Numbered from the stretch's first letter, positions 51,650 to 60,957 are shown. The stretch is DNA of 64,000 nt from Candidatus Zixiibacteriota bacterium (GCA_028289585.1 JANQPI010000020.1:284039-348038), one strand, 5' to 3'. Notes: generated from the letters alone by a model not told the origin. Made by a program: numbers and translations.

Positions 51650-53692
51650 ATGCACGGACCAGAAACCGGCATACTGGCGGAAATTGTCATCATCTTTGGC
51701 CTCGCCGTCGTGGTCATGCTGCTCTTCGATCGCCTGCGGGTGCCGTCGGTTCTCGGACTCATCGCCACCGGTGCGCTCGTTGGTCCCGAGGGGCTCGGGA
51801 TTGTCGCAGCCGGCGGTCAGGTCGAATCACTCGCCGAAATCGGTGTCGTTCTCCTGCTCTTCACGATCGGAATGGAGTTCTCATTTCAGCAGCTGCTGAA
51901 GATTCGCGCGACCGTTCTTATCGCCGGACCAATTCAAGTCGGGCTCTCGATTCTCGCCGCTCTGGGACTGGCTATGATGGCCGGATTTTCGGTTAACGAG
52001 GGGGTCTTCTTCGGATTTTTGGTCTCCATGTCGTCTACCGCGATTGTACTCAAGGTCCTGCAGCAGCGCGCGGAGATGAACAAACAACATGGTCGCACCT
52101 CTCTCGGAATCCTGATCTTTCAGGATATCGTCGTGGTCCCCATGATGCTCATGCTGCCGCTGCTGGTCGTCGAACCGGGGGTCGGCCACTATGGCGGGGG
52201 GAATCTCTATCAGCTGACCATCGGCCTGGTGATCGTGACGCTCGTTTTGACGGCCTCACAGTTCATCGTGCCACGACTACTCTACCAAATCAGCCGCACG
52301 AAATCGCGCGAACTCTTCCTGCTGACGGTCCTGGTGATCTGTCTCTCGGTGGCATGGATAACGTCGATGGCCGGACTGTCGCTGGCCTTGGGAGCGTTTC
52401 TTGCGGGGCTTACGATCAGCCGATCGGAGTACTCGCATCACGCGTTAGGCTCTGTCCTCCCGTTTCGCGATGTCTTCACTGCGTTCTTCTTTGTCTCCGT
52501 CGGAATGCTTTTTGATTGGCGTCTTGTCGCCGAGTTTCCACTCCTGATCGCCGGGCTGGTCGTTGGTGTCATGGTGGCCAAGACACTCATTACGGCGATT
52601 GCGTCGCTGGCAATCGGACAGTCGCTGCGCGTGGCGCTGACTTCCGGTATTGCACTCGGTCAGGTTGGGGAGTTTTCGTTCATTCTCGCCCAGGCGGGTA
52701 TGGCGGTGGGGCTCTTCTCGGGTGATCAGTACCAGAAGGCGCTGGCGGTGATCATTCTGACCATGGCCGCAACCCCGTATTGTATCGCCTCTGCGGATCG
52801 GATCGCGTCGTTTGTCGATCGCTGCCCGCTCCCGCGTTGGTTGCGAACCGGGTGGAAACCAACCCAGATGGCGCTGGATCACGACGTCGATGATCACGTC
52901 GTCATCGTCGGGTTCGGACTCAATGGTCGCAATCTCGCCCGTTCCGCTCGCGCCGCACAGGTACCGTACGTCGTTATTGAATTCAATCCGGAGACGGTCC
53001 GGCGGGAACAGGAGAGTGGCGAACCGATTATCTTTGGCGATGCCTCTCACGACGCCGTCCTCGAATCAGCGGGGATTCATCGCGCTCGCGTCGTCGCCGT
53101 GCTAATTGACGATCCGGCCGCGACCCGACGGATTATCGAGGCCGCCCGCCGTCTGCGACCAACCGCGTACGTTATCGCCCGCACTCGCTACCTGCTGGAG
53201 ATGCAGCCGCTGCTTGATAACGGAGCGAACGACGTCATCCCCGAGGAATTCGAAACGTCGGTCGAAGTGTTTACACGCGTTCTGCGGCAGTACCTCGTGC
53301 CACGAAACGACATCGACAAGTTTGTTACCGAGATTCGCTCCGACCATTACCAGGTGCTGCGCGATCAACCGGAAAATCGACCGGGGATCTTCGCCAACCA
53401 ACCGGGGATCTCATTATCGAATCTGGAAATGGACTGGCTGCTGGTCGCACCCGACTCACCGCTGGTTGGTCAAACGCTGGCTGAGGCACGGATCCGCCAG
53501 GATCATCACCTGACCGTGCTGTTCATCCGCCGGGGCAAAACCGATATTCCCACCCCCCAGGCGGACACCAAACTGCAGGCCGGTGATATCGTGTTCGTAT
53601 TGGGCAAACCGGATGATATCTGTGACAAGATGGGCCTGTTCGCCGGGGCAGAGTACGAACAGTCAAGAGCGGCAGCGACTAAGACCGAATAG
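51650..53692 (+). CDS. KefB/CPA2-type cation:proton antiporter with RCK domains
   Basis: 680 aa. About 12 transmembrane helices (residues 5-385), an RCK_N domain starting VVIVGFGLNGRNLARSA, and a TrkA_C domain near the C-terminus (LVGQTLAEARIRQDHHLTVL). Likely K+/H+ efflux or pH homeostasis at the inner membrane. ATG 51650 immediately follows the TauE stop; an upstream in-frame ATG is inside the TauE gene and rejected. Convergent with the 48-aa gene. Confidence 0.93.
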   Translation: MHGPETGILAEIVIIFGLAVVVMLLFDRLRVPSVLGLIATGALVGPEGLGIVAAGGQVESLAEIGVVLLLFTIGMEFSFQQLLKIRATVLIAGPIQVGLSILAALGLAMMAGFSVNEGVFFGFLVSMSSTAIVLKVLQQRAEMNKQHGRTSLGILIFQDIVVVPMMLMLPLLVVEPGVGHYGGGNLYQLTIGLVIVTLVLTASQFIVPRLLYQISRTKSRELFLLTVLVICLSVAWITSMAGLSLALGAFLAGLTISRSEYSHHALGSVLPFRDVFTAFFFVSVGMLFDWRLVAEFPLLIAGLVVGVMVAKTLITAIASLAIGQSLRVALTSGIALGQVGEFSFILAQAGMAVGLFSGDQYQKALAVIILTMAATPYCIASADRIASFVDRCPLPRWLRTGWKPTQMALDHDVDDHVVIVGFGLNGRNLARSARAAQVPYVVIEFNPETVRREQESGEPIIFGDASHDAVLESAGIHRARVVAVLIDDPAATRRIIEAARRLRPTAYVIARTRYLLEMQPLLDNGANDVIPEEFETSVEVFTRVLRQYLVPRNDIDKFVTEIRSDHYQVLRDQPENRPGIFANQPGISLSNLEMDWLLVAPDSPLVGQTLAEARIRQDHHLTVLFIRRGKTDIPTPQADTKLQAGDIVFVLGKPDDICDKMGLFAGAEYEQSRAAATKTE

Positions 53693-53697
53693 CCCGA

Positions 53698-53844
53698 TTA
53701 CTTGAGATCGGTGTACTTCGTATCGATCGGCTCACCGCGACGGCGCTGGTCCTCGAGCGCCTTCTTCATGCCGCGGATGCGACCGAGAATGTAGCCGACC
53801 ATGAATCCCCCAAAGAAAATTACCAGAAGAACGAGAAACCGCAT
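53698..53844 (-). CDS. 48-aa single-pass membrane protein
   Basis: Short open frame with MRFLVLLVIFFGGFMVGYIL as one transmembrane helix (residues 2-20), then a basic cytoplasmic tail (GRIRGMKKALEDQRRRGEPI) and the end DTKYTDLK. Its N-in/C-in topology is not certain. No strong ribosome binding site. The membrane-plus-charged-tail layout and the otherwise empty gap support a real small gene upstream of the rpsD terminator. No family recognised. Confidence 0.6.
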   Translation of the reverse strand: MRFLVLLVIFFGGFMVGYILGRIRGMKKALEDQRRRGEPIDTKYTDLK

Positions 53845-53901
53845 AGCGCTTCAAACTAGCCGAGCGCAGGCATATCGGTCAAGCGGGATCGCACAACAGA
53901 A

Positions 53902-53931
53902 AACGCCGCGCTCCCCAGGGAACGCGGCGTT
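53902..53931 (-). terminator. rpsD terminator
   Basis: AACGCCGCG-N12-CGCGGCGTT followed on the minus strand by TTTTCTGTT; flanking bases extend the pairing (ATCGCACAA/TTGTGCGAT). Confidence 0.85.
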
Positions 53932-53954
53932 GTGCGATTCGCATCTGTGATCGG

Positions 53955-54596
53955 CTAACCGACCGCCGAGTAGTACTCGACGACGTACTGGCCGTTGAAG
54001 GCAAATGGTACGGCCGTCGAATCCGGTTCCTCGTTGAGTTTACCAACCCGTTCGCCCTGTTCGATTTCGATCGTCAGCCAATCGGGCGGATCGATCCGCG
54101 GATTCGAGCGAGCCTGCAGATACCCCTGGCTCTGGTAGCCTTTCTTCGTCAACGCGACTTTGTCGCCGGGACGAAGAATTGCCGCAGGGACATCGAGTTT
54201 CCGGCCGTTGACGAGAACGTGACCGTGGGCGACTAATTGCCGCGCAGCGGCCATCGACGGCGCGAAACCGAGGCGAAAGACAAGATTATCGAGGCGGCGC
54301 TCGATCAAGCCAACCAGGGCGTCGATTAGCGGTTTACCACGAACGCGACGCGCTCGCTTGACGTAATTACGCATCTGCTGCTCGCGCAGCCCGTAGTGGA
54401 AGAGCATTTTTTGCTTTTCGCGAAGTCGGATCGCAAACTCCGACAGCTTCTGACGGCGCCCGCCGGTGTTACCGTGTTGACCCGGTCCAAACGGACGTTT
54501 GTCGAGCGCGCCCGGACGGCCAAGGCCGGGGAGTTCGACGCCGAGACGGCGCTGGATTTTGAAGCGCGAACGCTTCCCCATCACCACTTTTGCCAT
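53955..54596 (-). CDS. rpsD: 30S ribosomal protein S4
   Basis: 213 aa. RPFGPGQHG near residue 35, then the S4 RNA-binding domain (RLDNLVFRLGFAPSMAAARQ, HGHVLVNG). The N-terminus lacks the zinc-binding cysteines, so it is a C-minus form. ATG 54594-54596 has AGGAGG at a 12-nt spacing. It stands alone, away from rpsM-rpsK-rpoA, with its own promoter and terminator. Confidence 0.97.
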   Translation of the reverse strand: MAKVVMGKRSRFKIQRRLGVELPGLGRPGALDKRPFGPGQHGNTGGRRQKLSEFAIRLREKQKMLFHYGLREQQMRNYVKRARRVRGKPLIDALVGLIERRLDNLVFRLGFAPSMAAARQLVAHGHVLVNGRKLDVPAAILRPGDKVALTKKGYQSQGYLQARSNPRIDPPDWLTIEIEQGERVGKLNEEPDSTAVPFAFNGQYVVEYYSAVG

Positions 54597-54767
54597 GGTG
54601 TCAGTTCCTCCTGGAGCTCGTCGCTCCGGTTTGATTCGGTTTCGCCTATCGATCTCGCTGACTGTCGAGATCAACCGGCTAGGGAGGGCCTGCTGCCCGA
54701 TCCCGCACGCCCGCAGCACCGGTGCCACGTCGCGTCTGCCATTCGAGCCTCACTCAAACGGCCTCAG

Positions 54768-54796
54768 AGGATAGCGCACGACCGGACGAATGGCAA
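54768..54796 (-). promoter_or_regulatory. Sigma70-type promoter of rpsD
   Basis: TTGCCA (54791-54796), 17-bp spacer, TATCCT (54768-54773) on the minus strand, giving a leader of about 165 nt. The leader has a GGAGC-GACGA-GCTCC hairpin just before the Shine-Dalgarno, a possible S4 autoregulation structure. Confidence 0.6.
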
Positions 54797-54810
54797 GGCC
54801 TCCCCCAAAA

Positions 54811-54841
54811 AGAATCGGCCCCGGTGATGGGAGCCGATTCT
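54811..54841 (-). terminator. Terminator of the HmuY-like operon
   Basis: AGAATCGGC-N13-GCCGATTCT, followed on the minus strand by TTTTTGG, 34 bp past the last lipoprotein gene. Confidence 0.85.
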
Positions 54842-54874
54842 GACAAAAGGAGGTCGAGCCCGGTGCTGGGCTAG

Positions 54875-56029
54875 TTACGGTAGCGGCAATCCTCTGGTGG
54901 AGATTGCCGATTCCGTCAGCGCCGAGAACAACATGGAGATGTTTCCACTCTGGCCGGTAACCGGGTGGTAGTAGCCAACCAGCTGGATCTTGTATAAGTC
55001 ATTTCCATCCTTGAGGATGTAGGTCCTGAATGTCGGCGTGAGGATGAAGTTCTCGTAATCAAACCAACTCTCCGAGCCCTCGTTCGGATCGGAGCCGATC
55101 ACCGATACGATGCCGTCCGGGAACGTCGGCGCATAGAACGGCGGAGCGCCCGGCGCGACCTGCGGGACCGAATTGATGTCGGTCGGATCGCCTAACTCCT
55201 GATACCATGGAAACGCGGAACAGAGGCCGGGACCAAACGGGCCAGTGTTTTGACGGATTTCGTAGGCAAAGAAACGGAGATCCCAGTCGGTCGAATTGGC
55301 AGGATCACTCGGGAAGACTTTGCCACCCGAGGAGAAATCAACATAGGCCGGGGCCGGGCCGATCGGCACAACCATCTGCTGGGTCGGGCCAATCAGACTA
55401 ACGTTGCCCGCCATCGTCTGATAGAAATACGTGATGTAAGCAGTACCCATGTCCGGCGGCATCCCGGCACCGACGAGAGAATCGACGCGGAATTTGACGC
55501 CATGCTCGCCCGACGCATCCCACATGCTGTACACGTTCTGGTTAATCGTCAGCTGGAACGTCTGGAAATCGTAGTCGAACCAGTTATCGATCTGTAGGTC
55601 ATACTCGTCTTCGACCCATTCATCATTCCCTTCAACGACACGTGCGTTGAGTGTCGAAGCGGCAGCAAAACTGAGCGAATCGGTGAAGTCATAGCCAACA
55701 ACACCGCCAGACCCTGTGACTCCTCCATTGAGGCTAACGTTGAAACGCTGGAACTGAATCTGCCAGTCACTATCGTTCGACAGACCAGTGGTCAGATTGA
55801 ATGTCCGTGGAGTGTCAAAGCTCGTTGCATCGACAACGACACGCCAAGCCTGGGCGGACTCGTCCCAGGTCGCCTCACCGAATGTCGCCGGTGCGACCGG
55901 CGGTTCATCAGTCAGGAACGTTGGGTCGACATCACCGGTTGTCGGCGACAGCGCACGGTCAGCGTTTTGGCATCCAACGACAAGCAGAGACGCGGCAATC
56001 AGAGACGGCAAAATTCCCTTTGTTACCAT
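54875..56029 (-). CDS. HmuY-like heme-binding lipoprotein (second copy)
   Basis: 384 aa. Lipobox LLVVGCQ with Cys20. Two HmuY-like lobes, each marked by a DW-x2-x2-F core plus a glycine motif: DWQIQFQRF...LNGGVTGSGG and DWDLRFFAY...TGPFGPG. HmuY of Porphyromonas binds heme at the cell surface and hands it to HmuR. Likely outer-membrane-anchored. It ends the operon and is followed by a terminator. Confidence 0.78.
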   Translation of the reverse strand: MVTKGILPSLIAASLLVVGCQNADRALSPTTGDVDPTFLTDEPPVAPATFGEATWDESAQAWRVVVDATSFDTPRTFNLTTGLSNDSDWQIQFQRFNVSLNGGVTGSGGVVGYDFTDSLSFAAASTLNARVVEGNDEWVEDEYDLQIDNWFDYDFQTFQLTINQNVYSMWDASGEHGVKFRVDSLVGAGMPPDMGTAYITYFYQTMAGNVSLIGPTQQMVVPIGPAPAYVDFSSGGKVFPSDPANSTDWDLRFFAYEIRQNTGPFGPGLCSAFPWYQELGDPTDINSVPQVAPGAPPFYAPTFPDGIVSVIGSDPNEGSESWFDYENFILTPTFRTYILKDGNDLYKIQLVGYYHPVTGQSGNISMLFSALTESAISTRGLPLP

Positions 56030-56221
56030 TGCGAGACTCCCGTTATCTTACGGGTACAGCCACGGTGTACCCGTTGGTTGGTTATGGTACCTCGGACCGC
56101 GCATGGACTGCGAAACCTGTCGGACCGATGGTGCTTTCTTTTTCTGGCCGCCGGTTGTCGCCGGCGGCCTTGATCTTAGTTTACCTCACCCGTTACTGAC
56201 GAATGTCATCACAGGTTAAGA

Positions 56222-57595
56222 TTACAGTTCGCGATACATGAGTGTGATCATCGCACTTGTCGGCTGACCACTCAGAATGCCGTAGTAGCCGGTCAATTCG
56301 ACCTTGTAATACGCTGATCCCATGTTGAGCAGGTAGACAAAGCCACGCGGTGTCAGCTGCTGATTACTGTACTCGTACCAGGAATCGGTCGCCGTTGGCG
56401 ACGACACGATCGCCGAGGCAATACCCTCACCAAACGTCGGCGCACCACCCGGGGGAACGATCGAGGTCACACTTTCGATGTCGGTTGGATCGGTTAGCTC
56501 GCGATGCCACGGAAACGCCGTGCAGCTACCCGGACCAAATGGACCCGAATTCATTCGAATCTCGTAATTCTCAATGCGAATGTCCCAATCGTATGACGTC
56601 ATCGGATCCGACGGAGTAACGATCGATCCGGTCGCGAAGTCAAAGTAGGCCGGACCCACGCCGACCGGAATCGCCAGTGTTTGCACGGCTCCGGTGAGCG
56701 ACGGCGATCCCGCGACATCCTGGCGCACATAGCTGATCCACATCGTCCCCATGTTCGGCGGCATGCCGCCACCAACGATTGAGTCGACACGGAATTTGAC
56801 CGCGTGGGCGTTCGCCGGATCGTCGGCCGCTTCCCACATCGAGTAGACGTAGCTCGTCATCGTCAGCTGATGCGTCACGAAATTGTAGATGAACCACTCA
56901 TTGATCTGGAGGTCATAGGAATCCTCGACCCATCCAGCACCAATGATCTCGGCATCGGCCATCGATACCTCGGCAAACGTCTTTACGTCGCGATTGTTGT
57001 AGCCGGTCACACCACCCGAGCCGGAAACACCACCGTTGAGCCCAATCTCGAAACGCCGGAAGCGCATGTCCCAGTCGGTTTCGGTGATCATGCCGGTGGC
57101 CAGATCAAGGTGAGCGTATTCGGCACTATTGCGGGCATCGACCGTAATCTCCCAAGCCCGGTTCGTCTCATCCCAGGTTGCGAGACCACGGGTCGATTCG
57201 ATCGCCTCCAAAATGAAGTCGTTCGTTTCCTGGACGGCTAAGGCTGCGCCGGGTCGCGATGATTCGGTCACCGACACGGTATAGCGGCCAGCCTGCCCAG
57301 CGGTCGGACTCCAGGTCAAATGCCATGTCACTGAATCGATTTCGTCAAACGACGCCCCCGATGGCAGCGAGGTAGCAGCAAGTTGATTACCCATCGTAGT
57401 GGTGACAGCGATAATCGTTGTATCGCCAATAACCGCTGCTTCCCAGCCGAGATCGGTGAAGGCGACGGTCACGTCGGCTGTCCCGGGATTCGGTTGTGGT
57501 CCCGGACCGATCGGGTTGTTGTCATCATCGGACGAGCAACCCACGAGCAACGCGAGAGCAACGACGACCGATGTGGCCAGTATCTGTTTACGCAT
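56222..57595 (-). CDS. HmuY-like heme-binding lipoprotein (first copy)
   Basis: 457 aa. Lipobox ALLVGC with Cys20 and an acidic post-Cys SSDDDNN typical of surface lipoproteins. An Ig-like domain (about 40-130) precedes two HmuY-like lobes: DWDMRFRRF...LNGGVSGSGG and DWDIRIENY...SGPFGPG. It resembles the downstream lipoprotein throughout the lobes, so the pair arose by duplication; the Ig-like insert is unique to this copy. It lies 69 bp after the TonB receptor. Confidence 0.78.
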   Translation of the reverse strand: MRKQILATSVVVALALLVGCSSDDDNNPIGPGPQPNPGTADVTVAFTDLGWEAAVIGDTTIIAVTTTMGNQLAATSLPSGASFDEIDSVTWHLTWSPTAGQAGRYTVSVTESSRPGAALAVQETNDFILEAIESTRGLATWDETNRAWEITVDARNSAEYAHLDLATGMITETDWDMRFRRFEIGLNGGVSGSGGVTGYNNRDVKTFAEVSMADAEIIGAGWVEDSYDLQINEWFIYNFVTHQLTMTSYVYSMWEAADDPANAHAVKFRVDSIVGGGMPPNMGTMWISYVRQDVAGSPSLTGAVQTLAIPVGVGPAYFDFATGSIVTPSDPMTSYDWDIRIENYEIRMNSGPFGPGSCTAFPWHRELTDPTDIESVTSIVPPGGAPTFGEGIASAIVSSPTATDSWYEYSNQQLTPRGFVYLLNMGSAYYKVELTGYYGILSGQPTSAMITLMYREL

Positions 57596-57664
57596 TTCAG
57601 TAAACTCCTATCGTACAGTCAACTGACACAGCCGAGTTAGACCATGTCGATTCATGTTGTATCT

Positions 57665-59872
57665 CTACCAATCGACACCGAGCCGTACGCCTCCGGTGAT
57701 CGTTGTTCGATCAAACCAGCGGTACTCCGGTTCCAAGTGCTCAATCAGGTTTTCACCACGAAGGTACAGGTCGACACCGTTCCCCAACCCCTGCGAGATC
57801 GAGGCATTAAGGAGGGTTCGCCCCGGAATCTTCCGACGAATGTCGACATCATTATCGCGTTGCGGATCGGCGACCTCACGCGAGGACTGATACTGGCCCC
57901 AGACCGTGAGTGTCAAATCGGTGCTCAACGGCCGGGCTTCGGCGCGCCACTTAAACGTGTTGTGTGACCGATTCGCCAGCGTGCGTCCGTCGGTCAGATC
58001 ACGTCCGTCGAGATATTCATACGACAACGCAATCGAATGTCGCTTCGCGACTCGTGTCCGCAACTCAACTTCAATACCCTGGGTCAACGCGGTCTGAACA
58101 TTCTGATAGGCGTAAATTCCATTCGGATAACCAGGCACGCCACCGTCGTCTATCCGTGGAAATTCGATCAGGTTGTCAATGTGGTTATAGAAGTACGTGA
58201 CACGACTTTGTAATCCGGCGGTCGGTGCATACTCGAACGAGATCGACGAATTGATCGATTTCTCAGCATCGAGACCCGGGAAGCCCATCTCCTCGGCGAG
58301 GGCACCACCGATTACCTGATACCCCTGGGCGGCATGATCAAAAATGAAGTAGAGCTGTTTCTGCGAAGGCGCCCGGAACCCGGCGCCAACATAGCCGCGC
58401 AGATTGATCGCATTGCTCAATTGATAGAGGAGATTGAGCGACGGATTAACTCGGCCCTTGTAATTCTTATGCTCTTCCCACCGGGCGCCGATGACCGATG
58501 TGAGTCGATCGGTAACCTCCCATTCCCAAAGACTGAAAAGATCGATCGATCGATCCGGACGCGCCGTTACGGCCAAATCATCGGCTGAAAAATCTTCATA
58601 CGATACTTCAATGCCATAGGTCAGAAGGTGACTCCGCGCGGGCGACCACGCCAACGTTGACGACGCTTCATAGTATTCATCGTCGGTTTCGATCAGCTGG
58701 ACCTGTTCGCCACCGTCAACATTGTACTTGGCAAACTCGTGATCATACGTCGTTCCGAAGAGTCGGGTCGTCAGGGTAACATCTCGGCCTAACGACTGCG
58801 TCAACTGAGCTGACAATTCGTATCGATCGTTCGCATCTACGGAGTTGTTGGGAATCGTATCGGGGGGCCGATTGGGGAGAATGACCGACTCGATCCAGCG
58901 GCGCTCCTCGCGCATAAAGCGGGCACCAATTTCGAGCTTTGCTCCACCGGTCGGTTGCCACCGATAGTTCGCACCGATATTCCAGCGATCGATCGCTTCC
59001 TCACCCTCGGTAGAGGGCGTCGCCGCGTTATAGTCGTAACCATTGGTCGAGCGAAAGGCACCATCGATGGCAAGTGCCTGTTTTCCGTTGCCGATGGCAA
59101 TGCGGCCGACGGGTTGGAACGTTCCGAAACTTCCGATATCACCCGACAGAGAAACTTCGGTCCGGTGCGCTTTCGGTTTACGGGTGATGATATTGATCAC
59201 ACCGCCGATCGCGTCCGACCCGTAAAGCGTCGAGCCAGTCCCTTTGACAATTTCGATCTGCTCAACATTGGCAAGAGAGAATTGCTCGAGATCGATACGA
59301 CCGTCGATTCGACCGACAGTCCGGTGACCATCGACCAAGATCAGGACGCGATCACCCTGGACACCCCGGACCGTAATTCCTGACTGCTGAAAATTGTCAT
59401 CAACCGACAGTCCGATCGACGCCGCAGCCGCTTCAAAGACCGACGTCTCCCCGGTCGCTTCGAGTTCTTCACGGGTGATGACCTGCGTTTCGACGGGAAC
59501 GTCTTTTAAAATGTGAGGTGACCGTGTGCCGGTGACGACAATCGAGCCGAGACGGTGCGTCGCCGGAATCAGCCGAAACGCTAACCCGTGACCCGACGCG
59601 ACATCGTTGACGCGAATGGTGTCAGTCGTCGCATACCCAACGTGTGTGACAAAGAGGTGGTAGGGCGGCTCGCCTTCGACGCGAATCGAGAATCGACCGG
59701 CAGCATCCGATTCCGCAAACACCGGCCCGGGCCACGCCGTTATCGTCGCCCCCGAAACCGGTTTGCCGGTTTCCCAGTCCGTTATTGATCCGGAGAGAAC
59801 GGCGGCATCCGCTGCTGCCACAATGATCAGTGAGAAGAGCACCCCAGCGACCGCATCCCACAAACGAGACAT
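57665..59872 (-). CDS. TonB-dependent receptor, heme/HmuR-like by context
   Basis: 735 aa. Signal peptide (to about residue 23), a carboxypeptidase-regulatory-like N-domain (LSGSITDWETGKPVSGATIT), plug (SIVVTGTRSP to TLYGSDAIGGVINIITRKP) and a barrel containing GAGFRAPSQKQLYF, the FRAP-type motif of heme receptors, ending in RLGVDW. Its operon with two HmuY-like lipoproteins is the argument for heme. ATG 59870-59872 is preferred; GTG 59878 is the alternative. Confidence 0.85.
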   Translation of the reverse strand: MSRLWDAVAGVLFSLIIVAAADAAVLSGSITDWETGKPVSGATITAWPGPVFAESDAAGRFSIRVEGEPPYHLFVTHVGYATTDTIRVNDVASGHGLAFRLIPATHRLGSIVVTGTRSPHILKDVPVETQVITREELEATGETSVFEAAAASIGLSVDDNFQQSGITVRGVQGDRVLILVDGHRTVGRIDGRIDLEQFSLANVEQIEIVKGTGSTLYGSDAIGGVINIITRKPKAHRTEVSLSGDIGSFGTFQPVGRIAIGNGKQALAIDGAFRSTNGYDYNAATPSTEGEEAIDRWNIGANYRWQPTGGAKLEIGARFMREERRWIESVILPNRPPDTIPNNSVDANDRYELSAQLTQSLGRDVTLTTRLFGTTYDHEFAKYNVDGGEQVQLIETDDEYYEASSTLAWSPARSHLLTYGIEVSYEDFSADDLAVTARPDRSIDLFSLWEWEVTDRLTSVIGARWEEHKNYKGRVNPSLNLLYQLSNAINLRGYVGAGFRAPSQKQLYFIFDHAAQGYQVIGGALAEEMGFPGLDAEKSINSSISFEYAPTAGLQSRVTYFYNHIDNLIEFPRIDDGGVPGYPNGIYAYQNVQTALTQGIEVELRTRVAKRHSIALSYEYLDGRDLTDGRTLANRSHNTFKWRAEARPLSTDLTLTVWGQYQSSREVADPQRDNDVDIRRKIPGRTLLNASISQGLGNGVDLYLRGENLIEHLEPEYRWFDRTTITGGVRLGVDW

Positions 59873-59953
59873 ACACACCCCATTTCCCTTCGACGGTAAG
59901 CTACGCCGGGGGTGGGGTGGGTTGTCACCTCTATGTCAGGATCAGATAATATC

Positions 59954-60916
59954 TTATGAAGATTTATCGGTATTCGCGAAGCGTCTTGCGGCTTGTTCAA
60001 AGTCTGCCGAAGTTACCCTTTGTCGAAGTTCAGACAGTTCCTGAACAGCACGTTCATCAAGTGATCGCAGCTCGTTGGCGAAGCGACCGTCAGCGATCCG
60101 ATCGTACAGTTTCTCCATGCGCAAGCGCACTTCCGGCCCGATCACCGTGCTGCCGTGGGTCAACGCTCCGTACTGCGCGGCAATCGAGATTCGCTCATAC
60201 ATTCCGGCAATGCCATGCTTCTTGATCAGCGCGATAATCAGATCGAGCTGGTAACACACTTCCAGGTAGGCATCGTCGGCCGGCAGGCCACGGCTAACGA
60301 GCGTGTCGAATCCATGTTTGATGAGCGCAGTCAGTCCACCGCAGAGTACCGCCTGTTCACCGAAGAGATCGCCCACGGCCTCCCGCGCGAACGTCGATTC
60401 AATACACCGCCTGCGATCGAATCCGCAGGCTGACGCAAACTGCCACAGCCTATCGCCGGCAGTGCCGGTTGCATCGTGACGGATCGCCCAGAAGGCGGAG
60501 ATCGATTGATCGCCTCGCTGATATGCTTCACGCACCATCACACCGGGGCCATGCGGAGCAAGCATGACTGTGTCACATTCAGTCGGTGGCACAATCATGC
60601 CAAAGTGAATGGCGGTCCCGTGCAAAGCGACAATCAACATTCCGGCGGAGACATGCGGAGCGATAGCTTCACGCCACACCGATTCCTGGACATGATCGGG
60701 AATTGCGAGAACGATTGTCTGTGCCTGCGCAACGACACGGTCGACGGCCTCCGCCGTCAGACCGTCGTCGCGTACTACCTGACGACGCGTGCTGGTGTCC
60801 CGCAGACCCACGAGTACTTCGACGCCCGAATCGTGGAGATTGAGAGCAAGCGCCCGTCCCTGGGAACCGTAGCCGATAACCGCGACAGGGGAAATTCGAT
60901 TGCGATCAGTCGTCAT
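59954..60916 (-). CDS. Divergent ketol-acid reductoisomerase (KARI/IlvC-like)
   Basis: 320 aa class I KARI fold. NADPH loop GYGSQG (15-20), His99 (LHGTAIHFG), Asp183 and Glu187 (GDLFGEQAVLCGG), Glu219 and Ser244 are conserved. Compared with class I enzymes at a constant offset, the catalytic lysine is His122 (LAPHGPG instead of APKGPG) and the second-domain glutamate is Gln223. Canonical BCAA activity is therefore doubtful. TATATT lies 6 nt before the ATG (leaderless type). Divergent from nadC; no ilvBN or ilvD nearby. Confidence 0.85.
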   Translation of the reverse strand: MTTDRNRISPVAVIGYGSQGRALALNLHDSGVEVLVGLRDTSTRRQVVRDDGLTAEAVDRVVAQAQTIVLAIPDHVQESVWREAIAPHVSAGMLIVALHGTAIHFGMIVPPTECDTVMLAPHGPGVMVREAYQRGDQSISAFWAIRHDATGTAGDRLWQFASACGFDRRRCIESTFAREAVGDLFGEQAVLCGGLTALIKHGFDTLVSRGLPADDAYLEVCYQLDLIIALIKKHGIAGMYERISIAAQYGALTHGSTVIGPEVRLRMEKLYDRIADGRFANELRSLDERAVQELSELRQRVTSADFEQAARRFANTDKSS

Positions 60917-60922
60917 CGCGCT

Positions 60923-60928
60923 AATATA
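60923..60928 (-). promoter_or_regulatory. -10 hexamer of the KARI gene
   Basis: TATATT followed by AGCGCG and ATG 60914-60916; no Shine-Dalgarno, so transcription probably begins at or next to the start codon. Confidence 0.6.
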
Positions 60929-60957
60929 GAGAGGCGCGTAGCCCGCGCCAGTATTGC

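Noticed and set aside
54597-54728. 44-residue N-terminal extension of ribosomal protein S4
   Set aside because: Lies in the untranslated leader between the promoter and AGGAGG; S4 homologues start at MAKVVMGK-like sequence.
59942-59956. Fur box upstream of the heme-type TonB receptor
   Set aside because: AGATAATATCT is a short palindrome with only partial Fur resemblance and overlaps the KARI stop codon; not enough to call.
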